Assembly (NCBI GenBank): GCA_963798075.1 | Contig: CAWCRU010000042.1 | Location: forward strand, 1 to 64,000 | Direction: 5' to 3' | Length of the DNA: 64,000 bases | Origin: DATAOG01 sp963798075 | GTDB lineage: Bacteria > Pseudomonadota > Alphaproteobacteria > Geminicoccales > Geminicoccaceae | Part shown: in pieces, positions 16,614 to 28,325 of the stretch | Position numbering within the stretch: the stretch's first letter is position 1 | Layout of the letters: each line of letters begins with the position of its first letter | The notes under the pieces: generated by a model | What the model was told of the DNA's origin: nothing | Databases searched by the model: none | Seen by the model: the letters and a program-made list of their open reading frames with translations, nothing else | Position numbers and translations under genes: made by a program

Positions 16614-17765
16614 TCAGCGGTCGTGGTCGACCGGAAACCGGGGGATCGTGACTTCGCGGTGGATGTCGACGCTCAGCATCAGGCCGAAGCCGATCAGGAC
16701 GGTCATCATCGCGGTGCCGCCGTAGGAGATCATCGGCAGCGGCACGCCGACCACCGGGATCAGGCCGGTGACCATGGCGATGTTGATGACAACGTAGAGC
16801 GAGAAGGTCACCGTGATGCCCATCGCGAGCAGGCGGCCGAACTGGTTGCGCGCCCGCAGCGCGAACACGAAGCCGTAGGCGACCAGGACCATGAACAGGC
16901 AGAGCAGGCCGAGCGCGCCGACGAGGCCCGCCTCTTCGGCCAGCATCGTGAACACGAAATCGGTCTGCTTCTCGGGCAGGAAGCTCAGCTGGCTCTGGGT
17001 CCCCTTGAGGATGCCCTTGCCCCAGATGCCGCCGGAGCCGAGCGCGATCTTCGACTGGATGATGTGGTAGCCGGCCCCCAGCGGGTCGCGCTCGGGGTTG
17101 AGGAAAGTCATCACCCGCTCCTTCTGATAGCCATGCAGCTGGTGCCAGAGAATCGGCAGCGCGCCGAGAGTGCCGCCGATCACCAGCGCGAACTTCCACC
17201 AGCGCACGCCGGCGAGGAAGAGCAGCGCCCCGCCGCCCGCGAGCAGCATGACCGAGGTGCCGAGGTCCGGCTGCTCGAGGACGAGCGCGGTCGGCACCAG
17301 CACGATCGCGAGCGGAACGATCAGCTGGCTCGGCCGCGCCACGTCCTCCAGATAGGCGCCGTGAAAATAGCGCGCGAGGGCCAGCACCAGCGCAATCTTC
17401 ATGACCTCCGAAGGCTGCAGCTGGAACAGGCCGAGGTTGATCCAGCGTTGCGCGCCCATGCTGATGTTGCCCGCGATCTCGACCGCGATGAGGCCGACCA
17501 GGGCGGCGGCATAGATCGCGTAGGCCCAGCGGAACCAGACCCGGATGTCGGTGAGCGCGATGGCCAGCATCAGGACCAGGCCGATCGCGAAGCGCACGCT
17601 GTGGCGCCAGGCCCAGGGCTCGTGCGATCCGCCGGCGGCCGAGTACAGCATGCCGTAGCCGACCAGCGCGATCAGGATCACGACCGAGACGAACGGCCAG
17701 TTCAAAAGCCTGAGCTTCTCGAGCAGCGACAGCTCGATGGCCTTGAAGCGGGCGGCGACCGCCAT
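16614..17765 (-). CDS. rodA: Rod shape-determining protein RodA (SEDS glycosyltransferase)
   Basis: A 383-residue inner-membrane peptidoglycan polymerase of the SEDS family, with about ten hydrophobic segments. Conserved regions are MGAQRWINLGLFQLQPSE, the loop LNPERDPLGAGYHIIQS, and the C-terminal GVPLPMISYGGTAM. It works with PBP2 (MrdA), encoded just upstream, in side-wall elongation. The ATG follows the mrdA stop by only a few bases. It is the last gene of the rod operon. Confidence 0.93.
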   Translation of the reverse strand: MAVAARFKAIELSLLEKLRLLNWPFVSVVILIALVGYGMLYSAAGGSHEPWAWRHSVRFAIGLVLMLAIALTDIRVWFRWAYAIYAAALVGLIAVEIAGNISMGAQRWINLGLFQLQPSEVMKIALVLALARYFHGAYLEDVARPSQLIVPLAIVLVPTALVLEQPDLGTSVMLLAGGGALLFLAGVRWWKFALVIGGTLGALPILWHQLHGYQKERVMTFLNPERDPLGAGYHIIQSKIALGSGGIWGKGILKGTQSQLSFLPEKQTDFVFTMLAEEAGLVGALGLLCLFMVLVAYGFVFALRARNQFGRLLAMGITVTFSLYVVINIAMVTGLIPVVGVPLPMISYGGTAMMTVLIGFGLMLSVDIHREVTIPRFPVDHDR

Positions 17766-17770
17766 CGGCG

Positions 17771-19657
17771 TCACGCCGGTTCGCCGCTCGGGCGCAAGCG
17801 CGACCGGTCCGCGGTCACCGACGGCCGCGCCCGGGTCGGATCGAGCTCGAGCGCCTTGGCCATGATGTCGCGGGCGATCGGCGCCGCGGTCGCCGCACCG
17901 CTGCCGCCGTGCTCGACGACCACGGCGAGCGCGTAGCGCGGCTCCCGGAAGGGTGCGAACGCGACAAACAGGGCGTGATCGCGCTCCTCCCAGGGCTTGT
18001 CCTCGTTCTTGCGCACGGTGGTCGCGCGCTCGGCGTGGCTGATCCGGCGGACCTGCGAGGTCCCGGTCTTGCCGGCCAGCGCCACCTGCGGATTGCCGAG
18101 GCTCGCCTGGCGGGCGGTGCCGTGCTCGCCGTTGACCACCTCGTACATGCCCTGCCTGACGAACCGGAACGACCAGTCCGAGACCCCGAGCGCCGCCGGC
18201 GGCTCGGGCCCCGGGGCGTCGCCGGCGGCGGGCTCTGTATGCACCAGGCGCGGCGACACCGCCCGGCCGCCGTTGGCGATGCGGGCGGTCATCACCGCGA
18301 GCTGGAGCGGCGTCGCCTGCATGTAGCCCTGGCCGATGCCGGTGATCAGGGTTTCGCCGAGCTGCCAGGGCACACCGCGCGTCGCCCGCTTCCACGCCCG
18401 GTCCGGCACCAGGCCGGAGCGCTCCCCGGGCAGATCGATGCCGAGCGTCTGGCCGAGCCCGAACCGGCGCGCCATGTCGGCGATCGCGTCGACGCCGAGG
18501 CGGCGGGCGAGGTCATAGAAGTAGACGTCGCAGGACTGTGCCAGCGCCTCGACCAGCTTGAGCCGGCCGTGTCCCCAGCGCTTCCAGCAGTGAAACTCGT
18601 GATCGCCGAGTTTAACGTAGCCGGGGCAGAAGACTTCGTAGTCGGGTCCGGTGACGCCCGCCTCGAGCGCCGCCAGCGCTACGATGATCTTGAAGGTCGA
18701 GCCCGGCGGGTACTGGCCGCCGATCGCCTTGTTCACCAGCGGCGCATTGGCGTTGGTCGTGAGGGTGCGCCAGGTGTCGCGGCTGAGGCCGTCGATGAAG
18801 GCGCGCGGGTCGAAGGTCGGCACCGAGGCGAGCGCCAGCACGTCGCCGGTGTGCACGTCGAGAACGACGACGGCGGCACTCTGCTCCCCGCTCAGGCGCT
18901 CGTGGACGTAACGCTGCAGATCGAGATCGATGGTCAAGCTCAGGTCGCGACCGGGCTCGCCCTCGGACCGGTACAGCTCCTTGATCTCGCGCCCGAGCGC
19001 GTTGACCTCGAACCGGCTGATGCCGGCGCGGCCGCGCAGAACCTGATCGTAGATCTTCTCGATGCCGTTCTTGCCGGTCCGGAACTCGGGCAGCTCCAGG
19101 AGCGGATCGCCGTTCAGCTCGCTTTCCGAGACCGGCCCGACGTAGCCCAGGATATGGGCCATGATCGGTCCCGCCGGATAGTCGCGCAGCAGGCCGGCAT
19201 CCAGGCTCACCCCTGGCAGGTCGGGAGCATTGACCGCGACCCGCGAGAGCTCGGTCCAGGTCAGATCCTCCTGCACCGTGATCGGCACGAAGCGGCGGCG
19301 CCGGGCGGCTTCGGCGATCACCTCCTCGATATGCTCCTCCGGCACCGGGATCAGGCGTGCCAGGGCGCCGAGGGTTGCGCGTAGGTCCGCCGTCTGCTCA
19401 CGGATCACCAGCACGCGGTAGGTCGGGCTGTTGCGCGCAAGCGGCACCCCGTGGCGATCGAAGATCCGGCCGCGCGCCGGCGGCAGCAGGCGATGGTTGA
19501 TCCGGTTCTCGTCGGCGAGCAGCGCATACTCGTCCGCGGTCACCACCTGCAGGTAGTACAGCCGGCCGGCGAGCAGGCCGAACAGCCCCAGCTGGCCCGC
19601 GCCGAGGAGCAGCGCGCGGCGCGAGAAGCTGCGCAGGCGGTCGCTCTCACGATGCAT
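17771..19657 (-). CDS. mrdA: Penicillin-binding protein 2 (elongation transpeptidase)
   Basis: A 628-residue class B PBP that cross-links peptidoglycan during elongation. It has one N-terminal membrane anchor (residues about 16-38), a dimerisation/pedestal domain, and a transpeptidase domain with Ser320-x2-Lys323 (GSTFK), Ser375-x-Asp377 (SCD, as in other PBP2 proteins) and Lys530-Thr-Gly (KTGTSQ). The ATG lies inside the end of mreD (11-base overlap). It partners with RodA encoded next. Confidence 0.94.
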   Translation of the reverse strand: MHRESDRLRSFSRRALLLGAGQLGLFGLLAGRLYYLQVVTADEYALLADENRINHRLLPPARGRIFDRHGVPLARNSPTYRVLVIREQTADLRATLGALARLIPVPEEHIEEVIAEAARRRRFVPITVQEDLTWTELSRVAVNAPDLPGVSLDAGLLRDYPAGPIMAHILGYVGPVSESELNGDPLLELPEFRTGKNGIEKIYDQVLRGRAGISRFEVNALGREIKELYRSEGEPGRDLSLTIDLDLQRYVHERLSGEQSAAVVVLDVHTGDVLALASVPTFDPRAFIDGLSRDTWRTLTTNANAPLVNKAIGGQYPPGSTFKIIVALAALEAGVTGPDYEVFCPGYVKLGDHEFHCWKRWGHGRLKLVEALAQSCDVYFYDLARRLGVDAIADMARRFGLGQTLGIDLPGERSGLVPDRAWKRATRGVPWQLGETLITGIGQGYMQATPLQLAVMTARIANGGRAVSPRLVHTEPAAGDAPGPEPPAALGVSDWSFRFVRQGMYEVVNGEHGTARQASLGNPQVALAGKTGTSQVRRISHAERATTVRKNEDKPWEERDHALFVAFAPFREPRYALAVVVEHGGSGAATAAPIARDIMAKALELDPTRARPSVTADRSRLRPSGEPA

Positions 19658-20171
19658 GCAGCAGCCTCGGAATCTGGTTATGGAGGCGGCTGAGCAGCCA
19701 GCTCACCGCGGGATAGAGAGCCATGGTGATCAGCAGTTCGAGGAGCATCGGCCGGAGCGCGAACACGTGGCCCCACCAGAGGCTCGACAACAGCCAGCGG
19801 GCGGCCTCGACGGCCGGCGCCAGGAGCAGGAAGCAGCTCCAGATGACGAGGAACGAGCGGGTGACGAAGAACCGCTGCTGCAGGATCATCAGATGGCGGA
19901 CCAGCAACAGAGCGAGCGAGGTCAGGCCGAGCGGCAGGCCGGCCAGGCCGTCGTAGACCAGGCCGGTGAGGAACGCCGCGGTCGGCGTGAACAGATCGGG
20001 CCGATAGAGGCTCCAGAAGTAGACCACGCAAAGTGTCGAGAACGAGGTCAGGCCCGCGGCGCCGGCGCCGACCAGGGGAGCCACGTCGAACAGCACCGCG
20101 ATCAGGGCGGTCGCGACCGGCGCGAGCGCACGCAGCTGCGCGTCCAGATGGCGGAGCCAGAGCCACGTCAC
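19647..20171 (-). CDS. mreD: Rod shape-determining protein MreD
   Basis: A 174-residue protein with five or six hydrophobic segments, the membrane member of the MreBCD complex. Family identity comes from length, topology and the GLPLGLTSLALLLVRHLM region as well as position between mreC and mrdA. It overlaps mreC by four bases upstream and mrdA by eleven downstream, so translation is coupled throughout. Confidence 0.88.
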   Translation of the reverse strand: MTWLWLRHLDAQLRALAPVATALIAVLFDVAPLVGAGAAGLTSFSTLCVVYFWSLYRPDLFTPTAAFLTGLVYDGLAGLPLGLTSLALLLVRHLMILQQRFFVTRSFLVIWSCFLLLAPAVEAARWLLSSLWWGHVFALRPMLLELLITMALYPAVSWLLSRLHNQIPRLLHAS

Positions 20172-21196
20172 TCCGGCGTCTCCGCCGGCGGCTCCGGATC
20201 GTCGGGAAGCTCGATCGGCGCCGGGGCAGAGAGCTCGACCGGCGGCGGCTCGACCAGCCGTGCGGCCGGCGCTTCGGCAGCGGCACCCTTGACCCGGTAG
20301 CCCGGCGGCAAAGGCGGACCATAGGTCTCCTGCTGCAGCTCCTCGAGCTGCTCGGGCGGCAGCACCCGCGCATAGTCCAGGAGCCGCAGATAGGCCAGCC
20401 GGTCCCAGTCGATCAGCGGGGCGACCGTGACCTTCTGCTCGCCGATCGCGCTGACCACGCCGACCGGGAGGCCCGGCGGCAGGACCCCGCCGCGCCCGGA
20501 GGTGACTACGCGATCGCCAACCGACAGACGTGGATTGAGCGGCAGGAAGATAAGGCCCGGCTCGCGGCTGTTGTCGCCGGCCAGGATCGCCTGATCGCGC
20601 GACGGCTCGACCATCACCGGGACGCGGGAATTGAAATCGGTCAACAGCAGAATGCGGGCGCTCCGCCGCCCGACCTCGATCACCCGACCGACCAGGCCGC
20701 GCTCGTTGACCGCCGCCATGCCCTTGGCAACCCCCTGCTCGGCGCCGGCGTTGACCAGGACCGTCTGGACGAAGGGTCCGCCGGCGTCCGCCACGACCCG
20801 GGCCGTCACCACGGTCGGAGGCTGATCCTCAGGAACGCCATGCAGCAGCTGCCGCAGTCCGGCATTCTCGACCGCCAGCTGGCGGGCGGCGCTCTGCCAT
20901 TCGAGCAGGCGCTGGTTCTGTTCGCGCAGCTCGGCGTTCTCGCCTCTGAGCGCCACCAGCTCGCCGATGTTGCGGACCAGGCGGCGCGAGGCTTCGATCG
21001 GTTGCACCGCAACCTCGAGCGCCGGCGTCAAAAGATCGCTGATCCGGCTGTCGACGGCCTCGAGCAGCCGGAGGTCGGCCCTGCTGATGACCAGCAGGAC
21101 CACCGAGGCGACGATCAGAGTGCCGAAGGCGAAGCGATCGACCAGCGCCTTCAACGGCACCGCAAGCCGCGACAGCGAGCGACGCTCGAGCTTCAC
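20168..21196 (-). CDS. mreC: Rod shape-determining protein MreC
   Basis: A 342-residue periplasmic scaffold protein. It has one N-terminal membrane segment (about residues 24-42), a coiled coil (LRGENAELREQNQRLLEWQ) and a beta-rich core (VNAGAEQGVAKGMAAVNERGLVGRVIEV) typical of MreC. The C-terminus is a Pro/Glu/Ala-rich tail, common in alphaproteobacteria. It links the cytoplasmic MreB filament to PBP2 and RodA. The gap to mreB is about 170 bases, longer than elsewhere in the operon. Confidence 0.93.
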   Translation of the reverse strand: MKLERRSLSRLAVPLKALVDRFAFGTLIVASVVLLVISRADLRLLEAVDSRISDLLTPALEVAVQPIEASRRLVRNIGELVALRGENAELREQNQRLLEWQSAARQLAVENAGLRQLLHGVPEDQPPTVVTARVVADAGGPFVQTVLVNAGAEQGVAKGMAAVNERGLVGRVIEVGRRSARILLLTDFNSRVPVMVEPSRDQAILAGDNSREPGLIFLPLNPRLSVGDRVVTSGRGGVLPPGLPVGVVSAIGEQKVTVAPLIDWDRLAYLRLLDYARVLPPEQLEELQQETYGPPLPPGYRVKGAAAEAPAARLVEPPPVELSAPAPIELPDDPEPPAETPE

Positions 21197-21363
21197 GCGA
21201 AGCCTCCGTCACGATCGATCAAGCGCCGGGGACGGCACCGGCCGGCCGGAGGCCCAGGAACGTGCACGGGGCCCGACCGACATCCCCCGGACCCATGCCA
21301 TAATCTGTGCGGCCAGCGCGGGCGTACCAGGACTAACGGCAAGGCGCGGCTCTAGCGTGTACC

Positions 21364-22405
<1,042 letters not shown>

Positions 22406-22540
22406 GCGGACGCGTTCCCTGGCTAAGGATCCGGGCCCAGACGCGCGGGAGCGGCCGACCCGCCACGGCCACATCGGCCATCGGCGGTCGGCCGCTCGCC
22501 AACCCGACGCCTCGGCCCGGGCGTACCCAAGCCGAGCCCG

Positions 22541-24130
<1,590 letters not shown>

Positions 24131-24679
24131 GGCCCGATTCCCTTCTGACGGATGGTTGATGCTTCGCTGATGCACGGCTGTCCCCTGAACGCGCTTGGAT
24201 CGGCAGCGGCTCAGGGGCAGCTAAGTCGAAGCTCCGCCGGAAGGAGAACCCCGTGGGCACGGTCGCCGCGACCGCCGGTCGTCAGTCTGTCGCGGCCCAG
24301 CATCACCCTTGTCCCACGTCCCGCTCAGGTTCGCCTAAAGGGTCACCGGCCCGACTTGGCGATCACCCATCACGGCACGATAGAAGACCATCGCCCCGAC
24401 TTTGTAAAGCCCGATGCCTTCAATTCGGTAAGCGCCAGGGCTAGGGTGGCGCGCCGAAATCGCCGCGAGGGAACCGCCATGCCCAGTGTTCGAGCGCCAG
24501 AGCAGGGGCGGCAAGTATCGCGCAGGCCTCGCGGCGAACGTCCTGATCATGGCCGGCCGCAGCGGGCGCGGTCCCGGCGCTCGGCGGTACCCGCCCCCGC
24601 ATCGAGCAGCGAGCTGCAACTCGCCGACCGGTCCTCGGTCGTTCCCTCGCGGGCGCGGCGATGCCAGGGGTAGAGGTGA
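24131..24679. other. Intergenic region with no supported gene
   Basis: About 550 bases separate the divergent leuA and SGNH-hydrolase genes. No reading frame resembles a protein family, and no tRNA or recognised riboswitch was seen. It must hold both promoters. An imperfect stem (CCCCTGA 24182-24188 with TCAGGGG 24211-24217) lies in the leuA leader, but it lacks a T-run and no leucine-rich leader peptide was found. Confidence 0.5.
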
Positions 24680-25873
24680 ATGATCAAGAGAGCGCTGCAA
24701 AACGTTGGCCTGACCATCGCGATGTTGCTGGCGACGCTGTTGATTGTCGAGGGCGGCTATGCTTTGAGCCGCGGCGATCGACTGGGTACCAGTCTGTCCT
24801 TCAAGGCTCTCGATCTCGCCAGGCAAGAGCTGCCGGGGCTGAAATCGGACCAGGATCTCGAGATCTACGCGCCCGTGATCACGCGGCCGGCAGCCTTCGA
24901 GCCGCTCCTGGATGCATTCAAGGCCGATGGCGTCGGCCTGGGCAATTCCCAGTATGATCAGCTCAGGACCGATCGGGCAGAACTGAATGCGGTGATCGAT
25001 GGCTGTACCGCCCAGAAGCCAAATCTTGACAAAGAGATGACCTATCTGCGCGCCGGCCTCTATGAGCCGTTCAGCCTGGTCACTGCCTTTTACGACTATG
25101 GCAAGCCGCTGCGCCCGGAAGTCCAGGCGTTCATCGATCGGTACGGCATCCGGAAGATTCGCCATCGCACCAATGACCAGGGCGAGCGTATCACGCTGCC
25201 CGCCGTCACCGCGGCGGCCAAGGTGATCGTGGCCGGCGACAGTATTGCCAACGGCGCCATGGTCAACGACGACGAGACCCTCGCCTCGCGTCTGCAGCAA
25301 CTCGATCCCGCGCGTCAGTATGTCAACATCGGGATCGGCGGCGCCGACGCCGGCGAGATCAAATGCGCGCTCGAGCGGGCCGGGCGGCGCTATCGCGGCC
25401 AGATCAGGGAGCTGATCTACATCTACTGCGAGAATGATTTCAAAGATGACAAGCCGATGGGCCAGCCCGAAGATGTGATCTCTTGGCTGCAGCAGTTTGT
25501 GGCGCGGCAAGGAATCGACAAGGTGACTATTGTGTACGCACCCTACATATATAATATCGTGCCATATTTGACGCGATTTAGAGGCTATCGGGGAGGCACT
25601 TTCGCTAGTCACAAGAACGAGCGCGAGCGATTGATTCAATTGGCAACGAATGCCAATTTCGACTTCATGGACATGGCAGAGCTGGCCCTCGACGAAATCG
25701 AGATCACGGGCACCCAATTTGCCGCCCTGACATTGTTCGTGGACCACGCGCACTGGTCCCCGATCGGAACGGTCAAGATGGCCGAGTATCTGACTGCCCA
25801 GCGCAATGCTGAGCGCTCGAGTGGGCTGCTCGGACCGCCCGCTGCAGTCGCCCGCGTCGAGAACGCGCGATAG
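24680..25873 (+). CDS. SGNH/GDSL-type hydrolase, membrane-anchored
   Basis: A 397-residue protein with an N-terminal membrane segment (about residues 9-27), so the catalytic part is periplasmic. SGNH blocks are visible: Gly186-Asp-Ser188 (VAGDSIANG), the glycine block NIGIGGADAG (about 216-225), Asn252-Asp253 (YCENDF), and Asp355-x2-His358 (VDHAHWSP). Members are esterases or acetyltransferases acting on polysaccharides and lipids. It stands alone, divergent from leuA. A stretch near 25540-25640 is clearly richer in A and T than its surroundings, hinting at a different origin. The substrate is unknown. Confidence 0.75.
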   Translation: MIKRALQNVGLTIAMLLATLLIVEGGYALSRGDRLGTSLSFKALDLARQELPGLKSDQDLEIYAPVITRPAAFEPLLDAFKADGVGLGNSQYDQLRTDRAELNAVIDGCTAQKPNLDKEMTYLRAGLYEPFSLVTAFYDYGKPLRPEVQAFIDRYGIRKIRHRTNDQGERITLPAVTAAAKVIVAGDSIANGAMVNDDETLASRLQQLDPARQYVNIGIGGADAGEIKCALERAGRRYRGQIRELIYIYCENDFKDDKPMGQPEDVISWLQQFVARQGIDKVTIVYAPYIYNIVPYLTRFRGYRGGTFASHKNERERLIQLATNANFDFMDMAELALDEIEITGTQFAALTLFVDHAHWSPIGTVKMAEYLTAQRNAERSSGLLGPPAAVARVENAR

Positions 25874-25918
25874 GGCTGTCAGAGCTTCGAGATCGTCGAT
25901 GAGCGAGAGCTCGACGCC

Positions 25919-26551
25919 TCAACGCATCTCGACCACAGGAAAACCGGGGCGACGGAAGCGCTGGGTCGGGCTCGGGCGGCGCTTCAGCGCGAAGGTGAAC
26001 TCGATCTCGACCGGCGCGTTGCGCGGCAGTTCGGCGACCCCGATCGCCGAGCGCGCGTGCTGGCCGGCGTGGCCGAACACCTTGACCAGGATCTCGGACG
26101 CGGCGTCGATCACCTTGGGCTGCTGGTCGAAGCCCGGAGCGGAGGCGACGTAGCCGGTCAGGCGCAGCGCCCGCTCGACCTCATCGAGCCCGCCGGTCAG
26201 CGTCTGGTTCAGCCAGGCGAGCGCCTGCAGCGCGCAGCGGCGTGCCGAATCCTGCGCCTGCTCGAGCGCGACCTCGCGGCCGAGCTTGCCGAGCGGCCCG
26301 AGATCGTCACCCTGCCACGGCAGCTGGCCGCTGACATAAGCGATCCCGCCGTGGACGACCACGGGCACGTACTGGAACGCGGGTGGCTTGACTTCGGGCA
26401 GGTGCAGGCCGAGCAGGGCGAGACGCCTGCGCATGGTCGGCTGCTCGATCATGGGCGCGGCCGGGGGCTTGGCCGGCGCCGGCGGCTTGCCGCGTGGGCC
26501 GGGGCGCAAACCGGCGCGGCCTGCGGGGGGCTTCTTGTCGCCTCGAGCCAC
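25919..26551 (-). CDS. RidA/YjgF-family protein with N-terminal extension
   Basis: The C-terminal ~154 residues (from MIEQPTMRRR) match the longer RidA-like subfamily: VVHGGIAYVSGQLPW, then a helix-rich middle and ELPRNAPVEIEFTFAL. RidA enzymes hydrolyse reactive enamine/imine intermediates and protect PLP enzymes, including those of branched-chain synthesis; ilvC lies immediately upstream on the same strand. From GTG 26551 (AGGA nearby, 12 bases after the ilvC stop) the protein is 210 residues with a basic Lys/Pro/Ala/Gly-rich extension. A start at ATG 26452 would give the plain domain but has no ribosome-binding site. Confidence 0.78.
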   Translation of the reverse strand: MARGDKKPPAGRAGLRPGPRGKPPAPAKPPAAPMIEQPTMRRRLALLGLHLPEVKPPAFQYVPVVVHGGIAYVSGQLPWQGDDLGPLGKLGREVALEQAQDSARRCALQALAWLNQTLTGGLDEVERALRLTGYVASAPGFDQQPKVIDAASEILVKVFGHAGQHARSAIGVAELPRNAPVEIEFTFALKRRPSPTQRFRRPGFPVVEMR

Positions 26552-26562
26552 GTTGGTCCGTC

Positions 26563-27582
26563 CTAATTCTTCGAGGTGTCGACCAGGCGTTTGGCCGCGA
26601 TCCAGGGCATCATGCCGCGCAGCTGGCGGCCGACCGCCTCGCTGCCATGGGCCGCGTGCTTCGCCCGCATGGCCTTGAAGCCGACCTGGCCCGCCTTGTT
26701 CTCGAGCACCCACTCGCGCGCGAAGGCACCGCTCTGGATGTCGGCGAGGATCCGCTTCAGCTCGGCCTTGACGTGCTCGTCGACGACTCTTGGCCCACGC
26801 GTGTAGTCGCCGAACTCGGCGGTATTGGAGACCGAGTAGCGCATGTTGGCAAGCCCGCCCTCATAGATCAGGTCGACGATCAGCTTGACCTCGTGCAGAC
26901 ACTCGAAATAGGCCATCTCGGGCGCGTAGCCGGCCTCGACCAGCGTGTCGTAGCCCGCCTGGATCAGGGCGCACATGCCGCCGCACAAGACCACCTGCTC
27001 GCCGAACAGATCGGTTTCGGTCTCCTCGCGGAAGTTGGTCTCGATGATCCCGGCCCGGCCGCCGCCGATCGCGGCACCATAGGAGAGCGCCAGATCGAGC
27101 GCGCCGCCCGAGGCGTCCTGCTGGATCGCGACCAGACACGGCACACCCGCGCCCCGCTCGTATTCGGCGCGCACCAGATGCCCCGGCCCCTTGGGCGCGA
27201 TCATGAACACATCGAGATCGGGCCGCGGCTCGATCAGCCGGAAATGGATGTTGAAGCCATGGGCAAACGCGAGCGCCGCCCCTTCCTTCAGATGAGGCTT
27301 CAGATCCTGCTGGTAGAGGTCGGCCTGGAGCTCGTCAGGAACCAGCACCATGACGACATCCGCCCAGGCCGCGGCCTCGCCGGCCGACATCACCTGGAAG
27401 CCCGCGCCCTCCGCCTTGGCGGCGGTCGCCGACCCCGGCCGCAGCGCGACCACGACCTCGGGCACGCCGCTGTCCTTGAGGTTGTTGGCATGGCCAAAAC
27501 CCTGGCTGCCATACCCGATCACGGCCACGCGCCTGCTCTTGATCAGGTTCAGATCGGCATCGGTATCATAGTAGACGCGCAT
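26563..27582 (-). CDS. ilvC: Ketol-acid reductoisomerase
   Basis: A 339-residue class I enzyme that converts acetolactate or acetohydroxybutyrate to the dihydroxy acid in valine and isoleucine synthesis. The NADPH Rossmann motif is VIGYGSQGFGHANNLKDSG. Metal and substrate residues occur in the knotted C-terminal domain (AYFECLHEVKLIVDLIYEGG). Length is standard. ATG 27582 is preceded by GGAGG; the frame is open further upstream without homology. The RidA-like gene follows after 11 bases. Confidence 0.95.
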   Translation of the reverse strand: MRVYYDTDADLNLIKSRRVAVIGYGSQGFGHANNLKDSGVPEVVVALRPGSATAAKAEGAGFQVMSAGEAAAWADVVMVLVPDELQADLYQQDLKPHLKEGAALAFAHGFNIHFRLIEPRPDLDVFMIAPKGPGHLVRAEYERGAGVPCLVAIQQDASGGALDLALSYGAAIGGGRAGIIETNFREETETDLFGEQVVLCGGMCALIQAGYDTLVEAGYAPEMAYFECLHEVKLIVDLIYEGGLANMRYSVSNTAEFGDYTRGPRVVDEHVKAELKRILADIQSGAFAREWVLENKAGQVGFKAMRAKHAAHGSEAVGRQLRGMMPWIAAKRLVDTSKN

Positions 27583-27713
27583 GGCGGGCCTCCGGCTGGT
27601 TGGTGGCGGGCGCAGGTCCACAGGCGAGACGCCGAGATCCCGCGGCATTCGTTCGGCGAGAGCCTTCAGGCAACCCGCCGCACGCAATCAAGTGGTGGGA
27701 GTACCGGTGAAGC

Positions 27714-28264
27714 TCAGCGCCCGCTGCTCTCGTAGATCGCTTCGAGCGGAGAGTCGCGCCGACGGCCTCCAAAACGACCATGTCCTCGGGAGGTTCGACA
27801 ACAATAAGCTCCCAGCCGCGCGCGGTGCGCGACTACATCTCGATGCGTCGCTCCTTCTGCTCGATCAGGACGAAGTGCCGGAGCGAGGCGATCCGCTGGT
27901 ATTCGCGCCACTTCTCGATCCGGTCATGGCGCTCGGTGGTGGGCGAGAGTACCTCGACGATGACCGTCGGCTCTTCAACGCGATCGTCATCCGGTGCGAC
28001 CGGCGTGCAGGTCACGAGCACATCCGGGTACATCACGGCGTTCGGGGTCACGACCTTGAGGTCGTCGATGTCTACCCGGCAGGGGCTCGAGCGGAGCGCG
28101 TTCCTGATCTCGGCAAAGACATTGCCCTTGATGGCGCTGTGCGCGGCGGAGGCGCCCGTCATCAGTCGCACGACGCCGCCGACCAACTCGTAGCGCTCGG
28201 GTTCGTCGGCCTCGAAGGCGAGAAACTCCTCGATCGTCCAGGCGTAAGGCCGCGCTTTAGCCAT
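27714..28264 (-). pseudogene. Uma2-family (DUF820) nuclease-like gene, broken
   Basis: The first 143 codons encode a clear Uma2-family protein with the PD-(D/E)xK-like core (YELVGGVVRLM, VMYPDVLVTC, TVIVEVLSPTTERHDRIEKWREYQ). The frame stops at TAG 27833-27835, where relatives have tyrosine (RxExY). The same frame then continues GWELIVVEPPEDMVVLEAVGATL, and after a 1-base slip near 27750 ends PLEAIYESSGR, the normal family C-terminus. One nonsense change and one missing base thus separate it from a full-length gene of about 183 residues. The ATG at 28264 has GGGAGAG at good spacing. Confidence 0.75.
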
Positions 28265-28325
28265 CATTCTCTCCCGGCAAGGAGACGCCGCTCACCCTGT
28301 CTCGCGCTCGGCGAGCGTGAGCCTA

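Noticed and set aside
16197..17936. A 579-residue open frame on the plus strand
   Set aside because: It is the complement of vapBC and rodA; its Asp/Gln/His-rich sequence has no family match.
24182..24217. Stem CCCCTGA/TCAGGGG upstream of leuA as a leucine attenuator
   Set aside because: No leader peptide with repeated leucine codons and no T-run were found, so an attenuator is not supported.
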